Below the pieces are notes generated by a model, which saw nothing but the letters and a program-made list of their open reading frames with translations, did not search any database and was not told where the DNA came from. From positions 186,001-250,000 of the forward strand of contig NZ_FUXL01000003.1 of the NCBI RefSeq assembly GCF_900167365.1: a stretch of 64,000 bases of DNA, read 5' to 3'. Positions 55,383 through 63,943 of this stretch are shown here, piece by piece. This DNA comes from Consotaella salsifontis. Its GTDB lineage: Bacteria > Pseudomonadota > Alphaproteobacteria > Rhizobiales > Rhizobiaceae. Each line of letters starts with the position of its first letter. Within the stretch, counting starts at the first letter, position 1. The position numbers and the translations under genes are program-made.

Positions 55383-55410
55383 CGCCGGCCGCCGAAGCGG
55401 CCGGCGTTGA
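55383..55410 (+). terminator. Hairpin downstream of sdaA, convergent with torA
   Basis: CGCCGGCCGC (55383-55392) and GCGGCCGGCG (55397-55406) form a perfect 10-bp stem with a CGAA loop, followed by TTGAT. It probably ends sdaA transcription, with a poor T-tract. Confidence 0.6.
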
Positions 55411-55427
55411 TCATGGGAGAGCCTGCC

Positions 55428-57902
55428 TTATTCGGCGGCGCCCGCTGGCGCTTCGAAGACCGTCACCTTCGGAAGGTCGCCAGTGAACTTCTCGACATCG
55501 GCAATCGCGGTGTGGCCGCAATTGCCCTGGGCCAGCTTTGAGGTTCCGATGTCAACCGTGAGGCAGTTCGGGTCGCCATAGGCATCGAGGCTACCCGGCT
55601 TGCCCGGCTCGACGGGGCTGTACCAGGCACCTTCCGAGAGCCGGATGACGCCCGGCAGGATGTCGTCGGAGACGAGCGCGCCGGCCAGCACCTGACCACG
55701 GTCATTGAAGACACGCACGACGTCGCCATCGGCGATGCCGCGCTTCTCGGCGTCCTTGGTGTTGATCATGCAGGGCTCGCGGCCCGCCACCGAGTACGTC
55801 TCGCGCAGCTTCGTGCCGCAAAGCTGCGAGTGGAGGCGCGAGATCGGGTGCGCGGTATCGACGTGCAGCGGGAACTTGGCCCCCTTGGCGTTGGCGCGCT
55901 CCACTGGCTCCATCCAGGTCGGGTGCGCCGGGCAGTCGTCATAGCCCATCTTCTCGATATTGCTGGAGAAGATTTCGATGAGACCGGACGGCGTGCCGAG
56001 CGGGTTGAGCAGCGGGTCTTCCCGGAAGGTGCTGTAACGCACGTAGGCCTTGGCCTCGTCCGGCACCGAGAACTCGACGATCCCGTCCTTCCAGAAGGTA
56101 TCGAAGTCGGGCATGTCGATCTGGCGCTGCTTCGCCTGCTCCTGCGCCGCGTCGTAGAACGACTTCAGCCAGGCCATCTCGTCCTTGTCTTCGGTGAATT
56201 CCTTCTCCTTGCCGAGACGCTTGGAGATTTCAGCGAAGATGTCGAAGTCGGAGCGCGCCTCGTAGACCGGGTCGATCACCTTCTTCATGGCGAGGATCGC
56301 CTTCAGAGCGTAGTCGCCAACCTGCTCGATGTCGTTGCGCTCGTAGGACGTGGTTGCCGGCAACACGATGTCGGCTTGGCGCGCCGTCGGCGTCCACTGG
56401 AAGTCATGGACGATGAACGTATCCAGCTTCTGGAACGCCTTGACCATGCGGTTGCGGTCCTGGTGATGGGCAAAGGGATTGCCGCCCACCCAGTAGGCCA
56501 TCTTGATGTCGGGATAGGTGTTCTTCGTGCCGTTGAAGTCGAACTCCTTGCCGGGGTTCTCCAGCATGTCGACGATGCGGGCCAGCGGGATCGCCGCAGC
56601 ACCGCTGGTGGAGAGCCATTCGGCACCCTTCACCGCCTTGCCGCCGTCGGTGATGCCGCTGAGGACCGGGCTGTCGGCGCTGGGCGCACCGCCATTGGCA
56701 TAATGGTAGGAAAGACCGAAGCCGCCACCGGGTTCGCCGATCTGGCCGAGCATGGAGGCCAGCGTCACCATCATCCAGTGGGCCTGCTCGCCATGATGCT
56801 GGCGCTGCATGCCCCAGCCGCCGGCGAGCATCGTGCGCTTCGAGGCGAAGAGGCGGGCGAGTTCCTTGATCTTGTCGGCGGGAACGCCGCAGATCTCCGA
56901 AGCCCATTCGGCGGTCTTGGGCGTGCCGTCGCTCTCACCCATGAGGTAGGGCAGGAACTTATCGAAGCCGGTGGTGTAGGTGTCGAGGAAGTCCTGGTTG
57001 TGGAGCTTCTCGGTGTAGAGCGTGTGGGCGATGCCGAGCATCATGGCGACGTCGGTCTGCGGCTGAACCGCGACCCACTCGGCATTCATTTCCTTGGCCG
57101 TCTCGGTGCGGATCGGGTCGATGCAGATCACCGTCTTGCCGGTCTTCTTGAAGGCTTCCATGCCCTCGAAGCCGCCATGATCCGGGATGACCCAGCCGAT
57201 CTGGTTGGTCTTGTAGGGGTCGGCGCTCCAGAACACGAGGACTTCCGTGTTGTCGACGACCACGGGCCACGCCGTCTGCTGCTCGTAGACCTCCAGCGTG
57301 CCCATCACGTGGGGCATGATCACCTGGGCGGCGCCGGTGGAGTAGTCGCCGATGTGGTTCACGAAACCGCCGGCGAGATTCATCATGCGGCTGAGGAGGG
57401 TCCGGCAGTTATGCAGCTTGCCGGGGCTCTTCCAGCCGTAGGAGCCGGCGAAGATCGCCGCCGGGCCGTGATCCTTCTCGACGCGCTGGATCTCCTTGGC
57501 GACGAGATCGAGCGCCTGGTCCCAGGACACGCGCACGAAATCGCCCTTGCCGCGGGTCTCGGGCTCGGCGCCGGGGCCTTTTTCCAGATAGGCGCGGCGC
57601 ACCATGGGATAGCGGATGCGGGTCGGGGAGTAGATGGAGTCCAGAACGCCCGGAAGCTGATGGCTCGGCTTCGGGTCCTTGTCCCAGGCGGCGATGGAGA
57701 CGGCGCGGCCGCCCTCGACCTTGGCCTTGAAGATGCCCCAGTGCGAACCGGTCATCACTTCGCCATCGGCGCCCTCAGCGCGCGCGCCGAATGTCAGGAG
57801 CGACGGCCCGACGAGGCCGGCGGCTCCCAGCATGGCGCTGGTCTTCAGAAACGAACGGCGCGAAACGCCGCTCGCCAACGTATTCTTGATCATCATCGTC
57901 AT
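55428..57902 (-). CDS. torA: Trimethylamine-N-oxide / DMSO reductase catalytic subunit TorA
   Basis: An 824-residue periplasmic molybdopterin (bis-MGD) reductase of the DMSO reductase family. The start at 57902 is set by GAGGAG seven bases upstream. The Tat signal SRRSFLKTS is cut near FGARAEG. There is no N-terminal Fe-S Cys motif, as expected for the TorA/DorA group. Ser188 in YSTGAAQV corresponds to the molybdenum-ligating serine (E. coli TorA Ser191). Late motifs include TSYERNDIEQ and AHPISRLHSQL. TorA versus DorA substrate preference cannot be decided by eye. Last gene of torCDA. Confidence 0.94.
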   Translation of the reverse strand: MTMMIKNTLASGVSRRSFLKTSAMLGAAGLVGPSLLTFGARAEGADGEVMTGSHWGIFKAKVEGGRAVSIAAWDKDPKPSHQLPGVLDSIYSPTRIRYPMVRRAYLEKGPGAEPETRGKGDFVRVSWDQALDLVAKEIQRVEKDHGPAAIFAGSYGWKSPGKLHNCRTLLSRMMNLAGGFVNHIGDYSTGAAQVIMPHVMGTLEVYEQQTAWPVVVDNTEVLVFWSADPYKTNQIGWVIPDHGGFEGMEAFKKTGKTVICIDPIRTETAKEMNAEWVAVQPQTDVAMMLGIAHTLYTEKLHNQDFLDTYTTGFDKFLPYLMGESDGTPKTAEWASEICGVPADKIKELARLFASKRTMLAGGWGMQRQHHGEQAHWMMVTLASMLGQIGEPGGGFGLSYHYANGGAPSADSPVLSGITDGGKAVKGAEWLSTSGAAAIPLARIVDMLENPGKEFDFNGTKNTYPDIKMAYWVGGNPFAHHQDRNRMVKAFQKLDTFIVHDFQWTPTARQADIVLPATTSYERNDIEQVGDYALKAILAMKKVIDPVYEARSDFDIFAEISKRLGKEKEFTEDKDEMAWLKSFYDAAQEQAKQRQIDMPDFDTFWKDGIVEFSVPDEAKAYVRYSTFREDPLLNPLGTPSGLIEIFSSNIEKMGYDDCPAHPTWMEPVERANAKGAKFPLHVDTAHPISRLHSQLCGTKLRETYSVAGREPCMINTKDAEKRGIADGDVVRVFNDRGQVLAGALVSDDILPGVIRLSEGAWYSPVEPGKPGSLDAYGDPNCLTVDIGTSKLAQGNCGHTAIADVEKFTGDLPKVTVFEAPAGAAE

Positions 57903-57926
57903 GGCAAATCTCCTCACCATTTCACG

Positions 57927-58589
57927 TCAATGGGCGATTGCGCTTGCTGCCCGGCACTCGCGGGCAAGGAAGGCGCGAAGGGCGGATGCCGCCGCGGCGT
58001 AGAAGCCGAACGGATCACGCGAGAAACAGGCATCCGCGAAAGCCGGAATCCAGCGATCCAGCCGCGTGAGCATGGCGCGCGCCTGCGGATCTCCGGTGGC
58101 CGTCAGAAGCGCGGCAATTTCGAGTTCGACCGAGATGTGGTCGGCGGGTTCATGGAAATCGGACACCACGGATAACCCGAGGTGGCGGAGCAGCGCGTCC
58201 ATTTCCATGGTCGGCTGGCCGAAGGTGCGGTCGCTCTCTCCCACGTGGCAGGACTCGTACGGCGCGACCGTGTTGAAGCCGCCGACGCCGAGGAAGAGAT
58301 GCGAGAAGGCGACGCCGAGCTGCGCTGTGAGGGCCTTCACATCCGGTTTGGCGGCGAGAAGGCCGCGCATATAGTTGATGTCGGGGCCGAGCGCGGGGTC
58401 TTTGGAGAGGCCCTCGAGAAAGGCGGCTGCCGGACCGTGGACGAGCGAAGCGACGGTCTCTTCCGTCGGCGCCTCGCGAAAGAGACCCGCGAACCAGCGC
58501 AGCACCAGCAGCCTCTCTTCGAGCGTTTCGGTGATGCCCGCCGCTCCGCCGACGTCGGCGGGAGCGGCGGCGATGGAAATCTCATTCAT
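57927..58589 (-). CDS. torD: TorA-maturation chaperone TorD
   Basis: A 220-residue cytoplasmic chaperone of the TorD/DmsD family that binds apo-TorA and its Tat signal during cofactor insertion. The signature ESCHVGESDRTFGQPTMEMDALL is a close match to the family's YxSxHxGE...FGxPT core, followed by DFHEPADHISVELE. GGAGGG precedes the ATG, and the start overlaps the torC stop by eight bases. It lies between torC and torA, the Rhodobacter dorCDA order rather than E. coli torCAD. Confidence 0.93.
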   Translation of the reverse strand: MNEISIAAAPADVGGAAGITETLEERLLVLRWFAGLFREAPTEETVASLVHGPAAAFLEGLSKDPALGPDINYMRGLLAAKPDVKALTAQLGVAFSHLFLGVGGFNTVAPYESCHVGESDRTFGQPTMEMDALLRHLGLSVVSDFHEPADHISVELEIAALLTATGDPQARAMLTRLDRWIPAFADACFSRDPFGFYAAAASALRAFLARECRAASAIAH

Positions 58590-59754
58590 GGCCGCCCTCC
58601 ATATCCTTGGCGTGGAGCTGGACGTATTTCTGAAGGAAGCGGAACTGCTCGTCGTCCAGCGGCGCGAAGCGCTTCATGGCGTTGAGCGTGCCGATCCATT
58701 GATTGGCGAGGTAATGCTTGGTGTCGGGCAGGGCGTGGCAGCTGCCGCAGGAGGCGCTGTACATCTCCGAGCCGTAGTCCCAGAGCTTGTCCGCGTCCGC
58801 CGTCATCTTCTCGTTCTTGACCCAGCCGGTGGCGATGACGTCGGTCCAGTTCTGTCCGGTATCGGCATCCGGCTTGGTCTCGCCCTTCTTGACCTCGTTG
58901 GCCGCGGCTGGGGTGAGGGCGACGGCGAAGATGCGCTTGCCCTGATTGGCGTAGAGCATCCGCTCCGCACCTTCCTGCTGCCAGCCTTCGGCTTCGACCT
59001 TCAGCCAGTCGCCATCTTTGTCCACCACCTTGAGCGGGGTCGCGGAAAGAACCTTGCCGGCCGCCTTGCCCTTGCCATCCTTGGGCTCTTCGAGGAAGAA
59101 CTCGGTGGTCTCGAGCGGATAAACGACGTCGCCGGTCTTGGGCGAAAAGTCGCTCGACGCGGCGACGAGGTCGTTGAACAGCGCCTTGTATCCGGCGGCC
59201 ATGTCGGGGAGCTTGTGGGCGATGCCCTTGTGGCAGGAGATGCAGGTGTCGCCGTTCTGCATAGCGGTCTGCATTTGCTTGGCCGCCTCGGGCTTCTGCT
59301 TGTCGAAATCCATGTGGGCGAAGTCGTGGCAGCTGCGGCACGTGGCGGAGTCGGTCTCCTCCATGTGCTTCCACACCTGCTTGGCCAGACGCAGGCGGTT
59401 CTGCTCGAACTTCTCCGGAGTGTCGATGGTGCCGCGGATCTCGCCCCAGATGTCGCGCCAGGCATTGAACTTGTCGACATAGGCGGCAAGGCCGGTCTTG
59501 CGCTCGTGGCAGTCCGCGCACTCGGCCTGAACGCCGGCCGGGTTCTTGAAATGGATGGACTGGACGTATTCAGGATAGACGTTGTCGCGCATCGAATGGC
59601 ACGACACGCAGAACTCCAGGCCGCTGGTCTTTTCCATCGCGTAGTGCAGGCCGTTCCAGCCGAGGACGCCGACGAAGATGCCGCCAATGAGAAGGACGCC
59701 GAGGCCCCACTTCATGCTAGGGCGCCAGAACGCCTTCCATGCGCGTTTGATCAT
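58582..59754 (-). CDS. torC: Pentaheme c-type cytochrome TorC
   Basis: A 390-residue membrane-anchored cytochrome that passes electrons from the quinol pool to TorA; E. coli TorC has the same length. The N-terminal anchor helix is WGLGVLLIGGIFVGVLGW (~15-35). Five CxxCH heme sites are seen: CVSCH, CADCH, CRSCH, CISCH, and CGSCH in the C-terminal domain. The start is ATG 59754 with GGAAAG upstream; the open frame beyond is unused. First gene of the operon, divergent from the DUF2478 gene, with tandem repeats and an FNR-type box upstream. Confidence 0.94.
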   Translation of the reverse strand: MIKRAWKAFWRPSMKWGLGVLLIGGIFVGVLGWNGLHYAMEKTSGLEFCVSCHSMRDNVYPEYVQSIHFKNPAGVQAECADCHERKTGLAAYVDKFNAWRDIWGEIRGTIDTPEKFEQNRLRLAKQVWKHMEETDSATCRSCHDFAHMDFDKQKPEAAKQMQTAMQNGDTCISCHKGIAHKLPDMAAGYKALFNDLVAASSDFSPKTGDVVYPLETTEFFLEEPKDGKGKAAGKVLSATPLKVVDKDGDWLKVEAEGWQQEGAERMLYANQGKRIFAVALTPAAANEVKKGETKPDADTGQNWTDVIATGWVKNEKMTADADKLWDYGSEMYSASCGSCHALPDTKHYLANQWIGTLNAMKRFAPLDDEQFRFLQKYVQLHAKDMEGGHE

Positions 59755-59845
59755 CGATTCTTTCCGGTCTTCCTGTTGCCAGGACCACCGGTCGTCACCC
59801 GGGCCCTGAAGCATCCTTCTTCGGGTGGCGAACATGGCGCGGCGG

Positions 59846-59896
59846 TGTAAATGACATTTCGGGCGGGCGTAAACGCGAGCGCCAAGTTGTAAATGA
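59846..59896 (-). promoter_or_regulatory. Three phased GTAAA repeats, candidate TorR/DorR sites
   Basis: TGTAAATGA (59846-59854), CGTAAACGC (59868-59876) and TGTAAATGA (59888-59896) recur at 22- and 20-base spacing, about two helical turns each. In the torC direction they read TCATTTACA. They lie 92-142 bases upstream of torC. OmpR-type regulators such as TorR bind direct repeats of this kind. The sequence differs from the E. coli tor box, so the assignment is inference. Confidence 0.6.
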
Positions 59897-59958
59897 GATG
59901 AAAATGGCATGCCGGGTGCGACGGCGCGCCGCGCTAGGCGCCCGCCATCCGTGGCTGG

Positions 59959-59972
59959 TTGATCAAGGTCAA
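59959..59972. promoter_or_regulatory. FNR/FixK-type box
   Basis: TTGATCAAGGTCAA matches the TTGAT-N4-(A/G)TCAA consensus of FNR/FixK/DNR regulators, with both half-sites perfect. It is centred 68 bases before the DUF2478 ATG and 211 bases before torC. It could activate the DUF2478-kinase operon, torC, or both, under low oxygen or nitric oxide. Confidence 0.75.
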
Positions 59973-60033
59973 CGCGGGCGCGGGCGCCAAGGCGCAGGCT
60001 CCAGCGCCAAACGAACCCAGGGAAGGTAAACCC

Positions 60034-60666
60034 ATGTCGGCATCGTCACAGGTTTCGCCCGGTTCCGCCGAGACGTCATCGCCCGCCCTCCCGTTAATGT
60101 TCGAGCGCGGGCCGTTCGACAGCGGTCGCGAGGTCTGGCTGGGAGCAATCGCCACGGACGACCGTGCCGGCCTCGACCGACAGCTCGGCGTCATCCTCTC
60201 CGAGATGAAGGGGCGTGGCGCGCGCATCATCGGTCTGCTTCAGACTGTCCTCGACGACAGCGACTGCGACTGCTCCAAGCTCGCGGTGCGCGATCTGGCG
60301 AGCGACGAACTCATCCCCATCACCCAGTTTCTGGGGCACGAATCTCATTCGTGCCGTCTCGACACGCGCCGCCTCGCTGAGGTTTCCGGGCTGCTGGAGA
60401 AGCAGATCGAACCCGGCGTGGAGCTTCTCCTCATCAACCGGTTCGGCAAGGTAGAAGCCGAGGGGCATGGACTCCGTGATCTGATCTGTCAGGCCATCGA
60501 ACTCGGCATTCCGACGCTGGTCACGGTGCAGACGAGTCATCTCGACGCATGGGCATCCTTCGAGAGCGGCCTCGCCCAATATCTGCCGCCCGAGCCCGAG
60601 GTGGTGCGGGCATGGTGCGAGGCGGCCGTCAAGGCGACTGTGGAGCGAAAGGCGATCCGTGTTTGA
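60034..60666 (+). CDS. DUF2478 protein in the tor cluster
   Basis: A 210-residue soluble protein from the ATG at 60034 (AAGGTAAACCC upstream). The P-loop-like fold of DUF2478 is recognised from RGARIIGLLQT, DLASDELIPITQ, CRLD, and ELLLINRFGKVEAEGHGLRDLI. Two Cys clusters, DCDCSK and HSCR, are notable. DUF2478 genes are, to my recollection, often found near molybdenum uptake or enzyme genes, which fits torA. Its 3' end overlaps the kinase gene by eight bases, implying joint expression. The function is unknown. Confidence 0.8.
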   Translation: MSASSQVSPGSAETSSPALPLMFERGPFDSGREVWLGAIATDDRAGLDRQLGVILSEMKGRGARIIGLLQTVLDDSDCDCSKLAVRDLASDELIPITQFLGHESHSCRLDTRRLAEVSGLLEKQIEPGVELLLINRFGKVEAEGHGLRDLICQAIELGIPTLVTVQTSHLDAWASFESGLAQYLPPEPEVVRAWCEAAVKATVERKAIRV

Positions 60667-63178
60667 TCACCCACGGGTAACGTTCGAAGGGGACGGCGCG
60701 CCGGAACGAAACGAACCAGCCATCGCTATACGGATCTCGGCACCGCCGCGCCATGGCCGTCATTCTTCTCCGCTGCGCTCCGTGCCGCCGGTCGCCGCGC
60801 TGCATCGTCTTCTGCGCGACAACGAGCTGTGGCTCGTCCGGCGCACCATCGAGCACCACAAGAAGCGCAACTATCTCGGCTTCGTCTCCACCCTTGAGGA
60901 AGCCTGGCGCGCCGCCGTGGTGGGCCTGATCGACGCCCTGGAGGCGGCCGAGGCGAAGAACGGGCCAGTGGGGCCGTTGCTCGCCCGTCTGAACTACGCC
61001 GAGGACCCGGTTGCCGGATACGGCATAGAGGTGGCCGAGCGCCACCGCGCCCGTGGCGTTGACCTCGCCCTGTTTCTCGGCTCGCTGAAGATCAGCCGCC
61101 AGGCGTTCCTTGATCTCGTCGCCGAATGCGATCTTCCCGCTGCTGTCCGCCGCGGCTATCGCGAGCGGGTCGACAACTATTTCGACCGCGTCGAGGCCGG
61201 GCTTTGTTCACGCTGGGCGAGTGTTGATCATGAGACGGATATCGCCGCGCTGCGCGAGCGCAACAGGGCGGTCGTCAACGAGAAGAACAAGTATCTGACG
61301 ATTTTCGAGAGCCTGAAGGACCCGGTGGTTCTTCTCAACGAACAGGGCGAGATCGAAAATTTCAATGCGGCGGCGGGCGCGCTGGTCGGCATTCCCGCCC
61401 GCCCAGGTGCCGCCTATTACGGCGGCCCCCTTCCCGGAGAGGTCAGGGCGGCGCTGAATCACCTCCTGGAGACACGCCGACCGACCTCGGAAGACGGGCG
61501 CATCGAATGCATGTTGCGCACGCCCGCCGGCCTCAGATGCTTCGAGGTTCGCCGTCAGGCCATGATGGACGTCTCGCACAAATACTCCGGCGAGGTGGTC
61601 ATTCTCTCCGACGTCACCGACTACAAAACCGCCTGCGACCGCGCGGAAGAGGCGAGCCGCGCCAAATCCGCCTTCCTCGCCACCATCAGCCATGAGATCC
61701 GCACACCCATCAACGGCATTCTCGGCCTCTCCCGCCTCATGCGCGACAACCTCGGTGAAGCTCGCGGCCGACACCATGTCGATGCGATAGCAACCTCGGC
61801 GAAGACTCTGCTCGCCACCGTCAATGATATTCTCGACTTCACCAAGATCGAGGCCGGCACCATCGAGCCCGACCCGGTGGACTTCTCGCCATCGGCCTTG
61901 CTCGCCGAGGCTCTCGCCCCGTTCGAGGCTCCTGCGCTCGGCAAGGGCCTTTCGCTTTCCTCCTCGGTGGCGCCGGAGGTTCCGGAGCGGGTGCGGGGCG
62001 ATGTCACCAAGCTGCGGCAGGTGTTGATCAATCTGATCTCCAATGCCGTGAAGTTCACCGAGCGCGGTGCCGTCGTGATCCGGCTGTCGGGCCAGGACCA
62101 GGGCGCTCATGCATTTCGGCTTCACATGACGGTCGAGGACAATGGCGTCGGCATCCCGCCGGAGGCCATGGAGACGATCTTCGATCCCTTCGTTCAGGCC
62201 GATGCTTCCATCGCGCGGCGCTTCGGGGGAACCGGGATGGGGCTCGCCATCTGCCGGCAACTCGTGGCGATCATGGACGGAGCGGTTTGGGCTGAGAGCC
62301 GGCCCGACGGGGGAAGCATTTTTCACGCGACGGCTGTGGTGGAGTGCGCTTCCCCTCAAGATGACCGGGGCGAGGCAGCGCCCTCCGGCGCGCCAGCAAC
62401 GGACGATGCTTCGCTTTCGGTTCTGATCGTCGACGACAACGATATCAATCTGATGGTGGCCGAGGGCTTTCTCACTCGCTTCGGCCACCGCGCCACGCTT
62501 GCGCGTGACGGCACCGAAGCGCGGCAATGCCTTGCAGTCGAGACCTTCGACGCGGTGCTGCTCGACCTCCGTCTTCCTGATGTCGACGGCCTGACGCTTC
62601 TCGCCGAACTGCGCGAGCGGGAGCGGCGGGAAGGGCTCGTGCCGGCGGTCGCCGTCCTCTGCACGGCGCAGCGCGACGAGGCGCTGGTCGGCGCAAGTGC
62701 CGCTCTCGGCGCCTCCACGCTCGGCAAGCCGTTCGCGCCGGAGGAGCTACGCGCCGCCTTGCGGCAGGCAGCGCCGGAAAGGACCCATGATACCGGCGGG
62801 GCGGCCGGCGAGGGAAAAGAGACGGAGCCGATGGTGGACATGACGCTTCTCGGCGAACATGCCGCCATGCTTGGGGCGGCGCCGATGCTGCGCGTGATCG
62901 AGGTCTTTCGCGTCTCCGTTCCGCCCATGGTGGAGACGATCGGCCGGGAGGTGGCTGCCGGGCGATTGAGTGAGGCGGGGCGCGAGGCCCACCGTCTGAA
63001 GAGCGCTTGCGCCAATCTGGGGCTGAGGCGTCTTGCGAGCCGCGCTGCAGCCATCGAGGCGGCGTGCGGCAGCGGTGCTGGGTCTGAGGCGCGGGCGCAG
63101 GCCGAAGGCCTCTCGGCGCTCCTCAGCCTATCGCTGGACGAGCTTTCTCGCTGCTGGGCCGCGCTTGCGGGGAATTGA
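60659..63178 (+). CDS. Soluble hybrid histidine kinase (TorS-like role) with novel N-terminal domain
   Basis: An 839-residue hybrid kinase without membrane helices. Start GTG overlaps the DUF2478 stop. An N-terminal, largely helical region (~45-200; LWLVRRTIEHHKKRN, VDLALFLGSLKISRQAFLDLV, YFDRVEAGLCSRWAS) matches no domain I can name. A PAS-like domain (~215-320), HisKA (ATISHEIRTPING, His345), HATPase (ISNAVKFTERG, GTGMGLAI), receiver (LLDLRLPD, Asp636) and Hpt (AHRLKSACANLG, His778) follow. This is the TorS phosphorelay order without its periplasmic sensor, and no torT is nearby. It is convergent with, and overlaps, the TorR-like gene. Confidence 0.85.
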   Translation: MFDHPRVTFEGDGAPERNEPAIAIRISAPPRHGRHSSPLRSVPPVAALHRLLRDNELWLVRRTIEHHKKRNYLGFVSTLEEAWRAAVVGLIDALEAAEAKNGPVGPLLARLNYAEDPVAGYGIEVAERHRARGVDLALFLGSLKISRQAFLDLVAECDLPAAVRRGYRERVDNYFDRVEAGLCSRWASVDHETDIAALRERNRAVVNEKNKYLTIFESLKDPVVLLNEQGEIENFNAAAGALVGIPARPGAAYYGGPLPGEVRAALNHLLETRRPTSEDGRIECMLRTPAGLRCFEVRRQAMMDVSHKYSGEVVILSDVTDYKTACDRAEEASRAKSAFLATISHEIRTPINGILGLSRLMRDNLGEARGRHHVDAIATSAKTLLATVNDILDFTKIEAGTIEPDPVDFSPSALLAEALAPFEAPALGKGLSLSSSVAPEVPERVRGDVTKLRQVLINLISNAVKFTERGAVVIRLSGQDQGAHAFRLHMTVEDNGVGIPPEAMETIFDPFVQADASIARRFGGTGMGLAICRQLVAIMDGAVWAESRPDGGSIFHATAVVECASPQDDRGEAAPSGAPATDDASLSVLIVDDNDINLMVAEGFLTRFGHRATLARDGTEARQCLAVETFDAVLLDLRLPDVDGLTLLAELRERERREGLVPAVAVLCTAQRDEALVGASAALGASTLGKPFAPEELRAALRQAAPERTHDTGGAAGEGKETEPMVDMTLLGEHAAMLGAAPMLRVIEVFRVSVPPMVETIGREVAAGRLSEAGREAHRLKSACANLGLRRLASRAAAIEAACGSGAGSEARAQAEGLSALLSLSLDELSRCWAALAGN

Positions 63179-63943
63179 AGTCGGCGCCGGGCGCCGGACT
63201 CCTGCGAAGCGGTTGCCGTTCATCTCCTTGGAGCGCAACGGCGCGGCAAAGACATAGCCGACGCCATGAACTGTCACGATGTGGTGCGGGTTCTTGGGGT
63301 CTTCCTCGATCTTGCGGCGCAACCGCCCGACAAGGACATCGATCGTCCGATCGCTGGGCGCCCAGTCTCGGTGGCTGACGCAGTCGAGCAAACTGTCGCG
63401 ATTCATCACCTGGCCCGGACGGTTGAGAAAGGCGCTGAGCAGCTCGAACTCGCCGCGCGTGAGCTTCACCTCGGTGCCGTCCGGGGCGAAGAGCAGCCGG
63501 CCGGAGAGGTCCAGGACCCAACCGTCGAAATGTTTCTCGCTGCCCGTGCCCATGTCGGCGGCCGCGGCCCGCGCCGCGACGGTGCGGCGCAGAAGGTTGC
63601 GCGAGCGGGCGAGAAGTTCACGGGCGTTGAAAGGCTTTACGACATAGTCGTCGGCGCCCATCTCGAGCGCGACGATCCGGTCGATGACGTCAGTTTTGCT
63701 CGTCACCATGATGACGCCGACCTCGGAGACCGAGCGGATGTCCCGCAGGAGATGGAGACCATCGACCCCTGGCAGGCGGATGTCGAGAAGAACGAGATCC
63801 ACAGGCTCGCGCGCCATCAGTTCGGCCATTCCCTGGCCATCGTCGAGGGCGCTCACGCGGTAGCCTTCGGCACTGAAGTAGGCGGTCAGCATTTCGCGCG
63901 CGACGGGATCGTCTTCAACCACCAGGATGTGATGGGGCGCCAT
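63128..63943 (-). CDS. torR: OmpR/PhoB family response regulator, TorR/DorR-like
   Basis: A 271-residue two-domain regulator. The receiver (~1-120) has the phosphorylatable Asp54 in LLDIRLPG. The winged-helix domain (~145-235) shows LTRGEFELLSAF, DRTIDVLVGRLRRKIEED and VTVHGVGYVFAAPL. It starts at ATG 63943; a GTG at 63955 has no room for a ribosome site. A basic C-terminal tail of about 35 residues, absent from TorR, is encoded antisense to the last 51 bases of the kinase gene. It presumably receives phosphate from the kinase and controls torCDA. Confidence 0.85.
   Translation of the reverse strand: MAPHHILVVEDDPVAREMLTAYFSAEGYRVSALDDGQGMAELMAREPVDLVLLDIRLPGVDGLHLLRDIRSVSEVGVIMVTSKTDVIDRIVALEMGADDYVVKPFNARELLARSRNLLRRTVAARAAAADMGTGSEKHFDGWVLDLSGRLLFAPDGTEVKLTRGEFELLSAFLNRPGQVMNRDSLLDCVSHRDWAPSDRTIDVLVGRLRRKIEEDPKNPHHIVTVHGVGYVFAAPLRSKEMNGNRFAGVRRPAPTSIPRKRGPAARKLVQR

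Noticed and set aside
53430-57000. Horizontal transfer of the tor region
   Set aside because: Composition and codon use look like the neighbouring genes and no integrase, tRNA or repeat flanks it, so there is no sequence support for a recent insertion.
55830-58175. 781-residue plus-strand frame opposite torA/torD
   Set aside because: Antisense of the torA and torD genes with typical shadow composition (long Val/Leu/Gly/Asp/His runs).
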